From Sesamum alatum (taxonomy: Eukaryota; Streptophyta; Magnoliopsida; Lamiales; Pedaliaceae), in contig JACGWO010000012.1 of the NCBI GenBank assembly GCA_034509735.1, forward strand, positions 11,761,983 through 11,825,982: a stretch of DNA of 64,000 nucleotides, read 5' to 3'. Position 1 is the stretch's first letter, and every line of letters begins with the position of its first letter. The notes under the pieces are model-generated. The model was not told the origin of the DNA. It saw only the letters and a list, made by a program, of their open reading frames with translations, and did not search any database. Positions 57,282 to 64,000 of the stretch are shown here, one piece after another. Made by a program: the position numbers and the translations under genes.

Positions 57282-58148
57282 TCAAGTTGTATAAGTTCCT
57301 TTCCAAATATCACGGATAAAATGATACCTAACATCTATGTGTTTAGTTCTATCATGAAAAACAGGATTTTTACAAAGCTGAATAGCAAACTGACTATCAG
57401 AGAAAACACTAACTTTTTGATTTAGAAAATCAATTTCTTTAACAAGACCTTCTAACCACAAAGCTTCTTTAAAGGCCTCAGTGACAGCAATATATTCAGC
57501 TTCAATAGTAGACAAGGCAACAATTTGTTGAAGTTGAGAGTTCCAACTAATGCATGACCCACACAAAGTAAATACATAAGAGGTAGTGGATTTTCTGCTA
57601 TCCTTATCATTAGCATAGTTGGAGTCAACGTATCCAATCAGTTTCACACCATCAGAACACTTAGTGAATTTAATACTGTTTTTGAAAGTCCCTTTTAGAT
57701 ATCTTAATAACCATTTCAGGGCTTCCCAGTGGGGAGGACCCGCATTTGACATATAACGACTGAGACAACTAATGGCATATGCAATATCAGGCTTGGAACA
57801 CACCATCAAGAACATAACTGAGCCTATTGCATTCGAATAAGGAACCTTTTCCATTTTCTCCTTATCTTTATCAGTTTTAGGACACTGGTCCTTAGACAGT
57901 TGGAAATGAGAAGATAAGGGAACATAAGTTGCTTTCGAATCTATCACAGAAAACCTTTCAAACATACATAGAATATATGCACTTTGATTCAAAACAATAG
58001 TGGAGTTTTTTCTATCTCTTTCAATAGTCATACCCAAAATTTTCTTAGCATCACCAAGATCCTTCATATCGAAAGTCTTGCTAAGGTTATTTTGCAGTTC
58101 TTTAACATGTAACATGCTAGGACTTGCAATAAGCATATCATCCACATA
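57282..58148 (-). pseudogene. Element G RT active site and RNase H
   Basis: The minus-strand open stretch of 287 codons begins with YVDDMLIA, the RT active site (YVDD codons 58137-58148). It continues through MKDLGDAKKILGM and PYSNAIGSVMFLM. RNase H follows with YVDSNYANDKDSRKS (first Asp), ALSTIEAEYIA (Glu) and VFSDSQFA (third Asp). It loses frame near 57290. Confidence 0.88.
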
Positions 58149-59189
58149 AAGGACCAGAAAAACAAGTATTTTGTCGTAGTATTTAAAATACAGACAGTGA
58201 GCGTAATTACTACGAGTGTATTTTTAAAGAAAGCATGAAGTTGTCAAACTTTTTATTCCACTGACGTGGAGACTGTTTTAACTCATACAAAGATTTTTTA
58301 GTAAGCACACATAATCAGGTTTGGATTTATCAACAAATCCGACAGGTTGATGCATGTAAATATGCCCTTCTAAATCTCCATACAGAAATGCAGTTTTTAC
58401 ATCCATTTGTTTTAACTCCCAATTGAAGTATGCAGATAGGGCAAGCAATATATGAACAGTAGTATACTTAACAACAGGAGAGAAAACTTCAAAGTAGTCA
58501 ATGCCTTCTTTTTGAGTGAAGCCTTTAGCTGCAAGTCTAGCTTTATATCTCTTTGAGTTTTCTTCCTGTTTTAATTTATAAATCCATTTGCACCCTATAA
58601 TGGAACCACTACTAGGTTTTGGAACTAGAATCCAAGTCTTATTATCTTTCAAGGATTTCATTTCATCTTTCATAGCACTTAACCATTTTTCAGCATCTTC
58701 GGATTTTAGTGCTTCTTCAGGGGTGCTGGGTTCACTAGACTCAGTGTTAAGTGCAACATGAAAATCACTGTACTTAGAGGAGAGCCTAAGTACACGTCCG
58801 TTTCTGTCCCTAGCCAACAGGTAGTCATTTAAGTTTTCTTCTGGATTCAGGTTATCAGAATGTTCATCTAGGTTTCCCTCTACCTGTTGGTTATCCCCCT
58901 GAATTTTCTCTACCTGGACGAAATTCGGTTTTAAGGGAGACTCTGTCTTATCTGGAGTTTTAGAGAGACACGGCATTTCAGACTCATTAAAAATTACATT
59001 CTTACATATCAGAACTCTAAAACCTGGTTGACTGCTAAGCCACAAGCGATAACCTTTAACCCCTTCCGGATATCCTAAAAAAACACACTTCTGTGATCTA
59101 GGTTCAAGTTTATCAATACTTTGATGAACAAAGGCAGCACATCTAAAAACACGTAATGTGGACAAATCAACAGTTTTCCTTGACCACAC
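58149..59189 (-). pseudogene. Element G integrase C-terminus and RT N-terminal half
   Basis: The segment 58278-59189 (303 codons) starts in the integrase C-terminal part (CVFLGYPEGVKGYRLW). It crosses the linker and enters RT ([62 protein letters not shown]). A one-base loss near 58295 shifts the frame before the LYELKQSPRQWNKKF region. A stop-containing stretch follows up to the YVDD motif. Confidence 0.87.
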
Positions 59190-59666
59190 AGATTCAGGGA
59201 TCTTCCATTCAAAGGAACGGAAGGAGACCTGTTAATGAGGTGAACTGCAGTTAACACTGCTTCACCCCAAAGCGTTTTGGGAACTCCAGAACTGGAGATC
59301 ATGCATCTTACCTTTTCTAAGATAGTTTGGTTCATACGCTCAGCAACACCATTTTGCTGAGGTGTGTAAGGATTGGTTTTGTGTCTTTTTATGCCAAATT
59401 TATCACATAAATCAGAAAAATTTTGATCACAAAATTCCAGACCATTGTCTGTTCGCAAAGCTTTCAAAGGTTTTCCAGTTTGGTTTTGATTAAAACTTTC
59501 CATTTTTGACAATGCTCAAACACTTCAGATTTACATTTCATAAGAAACACGAAAACTTTTCTGGAAAAGTTATCAATGATTGAAAGAAAATATTTGTTAC
59601 CACCATGTGTGGGGGTACTAGATGGTCCCCATACATCAGCATGCACATAATCTAAAATGTCAGATG
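59075..59666 (-). pseudogene. Element G integrase core, frameshifted
   Basis: The segment 59464-59666 carries the first catalytic Asp (DYVHADVWGPSS) and FLSIIDNFSRKVFVFLMK. After a single-base shift near 59500, the segment 59075-59512 carries LRTDNGLEFCD (second Asp) and TPQQNGVAERMNQT (catalytic Glu). The integrase is interrupted at 59667 by the solo LTR, upstream of the first catalytic Asp. Confidence 0.86.
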
Positions 59667-61894
59667 TGTTAGAATAGGCGACCAGAAAGCCAATAGGTTT
59701 GGCGACTTGTAACCTATCTGACAACTTGATGTAAATGTAATATTATTATGTGATGAATAAGATGAGTATTCGTCACCAATGGTACCTTCTTTGTTGCGCT
59801 CATCTTACATTTGTTAAAATGGTGTTTAACTTATATCGCAACAAAGCCCACAGGCCATGGATAACAACTCGTGCAGTTGGGTCACGCATTGGATGATGGT
59901 CATGAAACCAACTGATTAAGAGTTGGGTTTGAAACGTTCCAAGTCGAGGACCTCGAGACAGGGCATCGAGAGTCCTATTGAGACTTGCGTCAAGAGTCGT
60001 GTTCATTGGATGAGTGACGTGTTTCATCGGCGACAGGCGTGGGACGCCTACACGATCTTGATGGGTTAGTCGACTGGGGTCGAGCCGACTGGACTGACTC
60101 GCGGGGATCATCATATGGAAGCCTTGGAGGCTTGGTCGGTATGATTGGTTTTCCCCGGTTCCGATAGTATGGGAGTAATCCTCAGACTTGAGGGATCATG
60201 GCAGTCGCGTGCACAGGACGGTTGTATCTTGGATCTGGCGAGAGGTAATCATTCTGTAAGATGATTATCATAAGCCTTGTCCAGTGCAGTCAGAATGTGT
60301 AGCGAGGATGGTGGATTCCAAGAAGAGGATCCGTCCCCTGTCAGTATGTGATAGAGGTATCTCCTATGCACTCGGAGACACGTTCATGCTGTTTGAAGCT
60401 GTGGCTACAGTGGTTGATCGAACAGGGAATGGTTTCCTGTGTCGACGCAATGAAGCATACGTGGTCTCGAGTATTAAGCATAGATGCCTAGTCAAGGATG
60501 GGAACCGACGCCCAATTCCATACCCTAGACTAAGGCCGGGAGACGGTAGACGGAAGGATCGTACCCGTACGGAATCGGCGCCTAAATGTTCACGCCAATT
60601 CACCTAGTCTCTAGTGCCATGGACCGTTGCTAGACGGCCACCCATGGTAACGGGCCCTTGTGGGACACGGACCCAAGTCTAGCTGAGGGTGAACCTAAAG
60701 GGTCACACACAAATCACCGAGGAGGTTGAGAGATCGACTTGGAGTCAATCTCAAAGGATAAAATAAGTAATTGGATTACTTAAGGGAAAGTCCATTGGAT
60801 GGACGGGCCGATATTGTATCGGGCTTTCATTTAATCGGTAAATTGGATTTTCAATTAAATATGGAAAGTTGAGATGTTGAGACGTTGGATATTTTAATTG
60901 GATTAAAAGATCAACGGGAATAATTTAAGTGGACATTAAATTAGATTTAATATTGGGTTCGTCGTAATTGGATTACGATAAAACCCGGTCCGTTAAATTA
61001 TACCCGAGAGGAGAAATAATTCCTAATTTGGAATGGGAAGAAGTTGGACTTCTTTCCTTAATTAAACATGGCCGACACGCTCCCTTGGAGGAAGCAAAAT
61101 CAACCATGTTTCATGCTAGGTCGGATGTTGACTTATCTCTTTTGGAAAGAGACAAATCAACTCCAATCAAGCTCTTCCCTTTTGGTATGATTTGATCATA
61201 CCATAAATTTTGGTAGGCTTGATTGAAGAATTGATGGTGATTGATTGGAATGAATCTAGACATCCTTGGATGAACCTAGACACATTCCAATAATCACATT
61301 AATTATGTATATATATTAGAATATACAACACCAAGCATATGTGATTCATTATTCATCTTTTTCCAGGAAAAAGAGAAGACAAAAATCCCTCTCCTCTCTC
61401 TCAAATTTCGTGCTCCCTCCCTCTCTCACACTTGTGTTCTTCACTTGATTTTGAATCAAGAAGAAGAACAAAGTAAGTTTAAGAGAACACTAATTCATAG
61501 TGTTCTTCTCTTAAACCGATTCCTTCTAAACCCGTTCTTTTCTAGCAAGAAGAATGTGTGTTTCTTCCGGTGTGGTGTGGATCACCTTTGGAGAATCCAT
61601 ACGTTTGGATTTCGTGAGCATTCCGGAGAAGGAACAACGCAAGTAGCCGGGAGCATACGCTAAACAATCAAAGGTAACGGTTTATTACGCTTTGATTGAT
61701 TTCATTTATATATCTATGCCCTATGTGCTTAAATATATGTTTTAATATTTACACATCCTACATCGAACGCCCGGTTGAGCACCCAAGGGTACACCCCTTG
61801 GGATTCACGTATTTTGAATTTGATTTAAATTTACGCACAATTTCTCGCTTTCTCGCTTCTGCTCGCGCTCCCGGGCGGATCCGCTTGTCCCTCA
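59667..61894 (+). mobile_element. Solo LTR (2228 bp) inside the element G integrase
   Basis: It starts TGTTAGAATAGGCGACC and ends CCGCTTGTCCCTCA. The perfect duplication agatg lies at 59662-59666 and 61895-61899. It belongs to the subfamily of 38858, 46439 and 53539. It has intact tips and is the best full-length reference LTR of that subfamily here. A 107-codon open frame at 60284-60607 is probably incidental. Confidence 0.94.
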
Positions 61895-62293
61895 AGATGA
61901 AGAGGTAGGGTTGGGGTATGGTGTAACAGGAAACTGAACTTTATGTTGTTTTCCCATGATGCATTCTTCACAAAATTTTAATTTTTCAATGCTATCATGC
62001 AATACACCTTCAGATTTGAGAATCTCAAGTCCCTTTTGACTTATATGGCCCAACCGTTTATGCCACAAAACAGTTTTATCAATTTCAACAACATTAGCAG
62101 CAAATGCATCATATTTGACAGAGCATACATACAGATTTCGTTTTCGTTCAGCTTTGAAAACAGTTAAAGCCCCTTTCATTATTTTCATGACCCCCTTTCC
62201 CCATCTACCCTCTAAGCCTTCTTCTTCAAGAATGGCACAAGAGATAAGGTTATGACTTAAGTCAGGGACAAACCTGACATTTCTAAGAGTCAA
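61895..62293 (-). pseudogene. Element G GAG-pre-integrase module
   Basis: This open stretch on the minus strand carries LRNVRFVPDLSHNLIS (protease end) and the HHCC zinc module (LWHKRLGHISQKG, then CEECIMGKQHKV). It is cut off by the solo LTR at 61895. A frame change at 62290 separates it from the protease. Confidence 0.86.
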
Positions 62294-63336
62294 TTAAAAC
62301 CATTTTCAAAAATCAAGTTTATATCACCAAGACCAAGAATATCACATCGTTTTTCATTTTCCATAGAAACAGAACCAAACTTTCTAAATTCTAATTTAGT
62401 GAAAATATCTTTAAAAGGAGACATATGAAAAGAACATCCAGAGTCAATGAGCCACTCATGCATATTTAGACTCTGAACATTATTAACATCACAAACCGTA
62501 AAGACTTCCCCAGAGGAATCATCAGTAACAGCATTTGCATGATCATTTGAATAGTTTTGATCTTTTCTGGGTTTTCTGCAGTCTTTAATGTAATGACCCT
62601 TAATCCCACAGTTATAGCATTTTCTTTCTTTAACCTTGTCATCACTATTCTTATCACCTTTTCCTCTGGACTTACTCCTACTTTTACGTTTACTCTTACT
62701 GTGTTTTCTGTACTTATGATCAGAATTCCTATTCTTGGTTCTACCTCTAACAAAATTAACCTCACCCTGTGACTGGTTTGGTTTATTCGTTTTGAGGTCC
62801 ATTTCTTTACTCTTAAGGCCACTGATAACAGTTTCTAGATTTACATTGTCCCTACCATACTTAATGGCAGCTTTGACATCACCATAGGAATCAGGTATGG
62901 CATTAAGCAACACTATAGAAATATAGTCATCAATGTTTTTATCCCCAGTGAGTTTTATGTCCTGGATTAACTTAGTGAATTCATCAATATTGTCATCAAT
63001 ATTCTTAGTTAAATCCAGTTTATATCTGAAAAAAATTTCTAGTAAAAACAACTTACTAGGTAATGAGGTTTCTGTGTAAAGTTCCTCTAACTTATTCCAT
63101 AACTCTCTAGCTGATTCTTGTTTTCATACTTTCCGAATCACAGCATCAGACAAGTTAAGAATAATAGAGTAAGCAAATTCATCATTTTCAAGTCTCTTTT
63201 CCTCATTAACAGTTTCAGCATATTTTCCATCAATTGCTTTGAAAACTTATTGCTGAATTAGAATACCTTTCATTTTCTGTTGCCAAATAGTGAAATCGGT
63301 TTTTCCATCAAAAGGAAGCAAGTTATAACCAGCCAT
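62290..63336 (-). pseudogene. Element G gag with CCHC knuckle, plus protease
   Basis: The start codon at 63336 is followed by MAGYNLLPFDGKTDF, a typical copia gag start. In-frame stops occur at codon 30 (63247-63249, TAA in a Gln-rich place) and codon 71 (63124-63126, TGA). From 63051 a 253-codon open stretch covers the rest of the gag domain and a very basic Lys/Arg/Ser region. The CCHC knuckle has Cys145, Cys148, His153 and Cys158 of that stretch. The protease DSG is at residues 203-205. Confidence 0.87.
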
Positions 63337-63783
63337 GATGAAAAACAGTAAAGTGATCACAAGTGCAACAAATGCTGATCAACAGAAAATAGATTGAAGG
63401 GTTCCTCGACCTACTCTCAACTAGATACCCGACGATCTCAAGGACCCGGCCAAGTGAGAGGTAAGAAGAGGGACCGGTCTAGGTTTGATAATCAGAATAT
63501 CATGGAGATAATCAACAGGAAATTAAAGACCGTACGATACTAATTCACACAGACAGCAGGTTATCACAGAGATATAAGATAAGCTCGAAATATCACAGAG
63601 ATATGAGACAAACTCAGAATATCATAAACAGAAATATCACAGAGATAATAAATATCAGAGATATATCGCGGAAGCTCTTTAAAGTAATGATATCGCACAC
63701 AGCAAGAAAATTACCAAAAAGTCGTAAGATGGAGATAGGGTTAGAGATTACCGTGAGGACGTCGGGGCCAGAACCGGATAAAC
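63337..63783 (-). other. Element G leader with short degenerate repeats
   Basis: A leader of about 450 bp without the GC array or palindrome pair of the other family. Between 63563 and 63670 the motif TATCACAGAGATA recurs three times with small changes, plus shorter partial copies. No gene is supported. Confidence 0.7.
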
Positions 63784-63785
63784 CG

Positions 63786-63797
63786 GCTCTGATACCA
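63786..63797 (-). other. Primer binding site of element G
   Basis: On the minus strand TGGTATCAGAGC (then CGGTT) lies one base from the LTR at 63799. It is complementary to initiator tRNA-Met. Confidence 0.92.
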
Positions 63798-63798
63798 C

Positions 63799-64000
63799 TG
63801 TTGGGTGGAGGGCCACCAGTGGATTTACGAAAAATCCTAACTTACTATTACAACCCGAATAACAACTTAAACTATAAATTACAGATTTAATATAAAAATC
63901 AAAAGTGTAAATAAATCCTGACAATATCTAAAAGGCTCAGGCAGCCAAGATCCGGGAACTCACGGCCACGCACAAGGCCAGCTCCCACCACCGGTTACTC
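63799..64000 (-). repeat. 5' LTR of element G (first 202 bp seen, continues off-window)
   Basis: On the plus strand it starts TGTTGGGTGGAGGGCC and is colinear with 56297-56498. Confidence 0.93.

Larger units (their letters stand above)
56297..64000 (-). mobile_element. Ty1-copia element G (different lineage, minus strand, 5' LTR cut by the window end)
   Basis: The plus-strand order is 3' LTR (56297-57060), PPT, pol, gag, leader, PBS (63786-63797) and the start of the 5' LTR (63799). A solo LTR (59667-61894) splits the integrase. The LTRs are only 764 bp and the protease is DSG. Gag and RT sequences differ strongly from A-D and recall the Tork/Tnt1 group; that name is tentative. The left flank ctacc (56292-56296) is the candidate target duplication. 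Confidence 0.9.

Overview
This window is a plant (angiosperm) repeat block built almost entirely of LTR retrotransposons. Nearly all of them are Ty1-copia elements from one related lineage. The plant call rests on primer binding sites matching initiator tRNA-Met, copia polyproteins in the plant order (gag, protease, integrase, RT, RNase H), 2-kb LTRs with TATA boxes, and AT-rich surroundings. I found no host gene, rRNA gene, tRNA gene or CRISPR array. Apart from about 600 bp at 55688-56296, every long stretch can be assigned to a retrotransposon. The dominant family has LTRs of about 2 kb, a non-coding leader of about 2.4 kb and a DTG protease, an architecture like the BARE-1/Angela/TAR group of plant copia elements; the lineage name is an inference.

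Left part (1-35765): five nested layers. Element C (minus, 14447-24961, complete, 10.5 kb, TSD ggaat) sits in the 3' LTR of element B (plus, 5741-26719, TSD cgcgc). B sits in the GC-rich leader of element A (minus, 1-5740 plus 26720-29067; its 3' end is off-window). A also carries a solo LTR (2641-4583, TSD caatc) and lies in the gag of element D (plus, 29068-34630; its 5' end is off-window). D lies in a truncated minus-strand LTR (34631-35765).

Middle part (35766-55687): an older, scrambled area. A decayed plus element E (35766-45371) is split by a copia solo LTR (38858-40741) and by a 3-kb gypsy-like solo LTR (41877-44861). It is followed by an internally deleted LTR (45372-46392) and by a minus-strand ladder of three LTRs with two shrinking pol remnants (46439-53327), itself split by a solo LTR (48147-50125). 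Last comes the 3' end of element K (53328-55687).

Right part (55688-64000): about 600 bp of unassigned sequence, then element G, a minus-strand copia of a different (possibly Tork-like) lineage with 764-bp LTRs and a CCHC/DSG gag-pol. G is interrupted by a solo LTR (59667-61894).

Functionally, each full element has LTR promoter, PBS, leader, gag-pol, polypurine tract, LTR. All gag-pol frames are broken here; D is best preserved, with a 506-codon and a 279-codon open frame. Three non-coding features recur and are the most interesting signals: a cluster of WRKY-type W-box cores 50-110 bp upstream of the LTR TATA box, a GC-rich hairpin array of about 0.6 kb in the leader, and a pair of CACGA-N-TCGTG palindromes about 80-93 bp apart upstream of gag. 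The last is conserved even in the distant element E.
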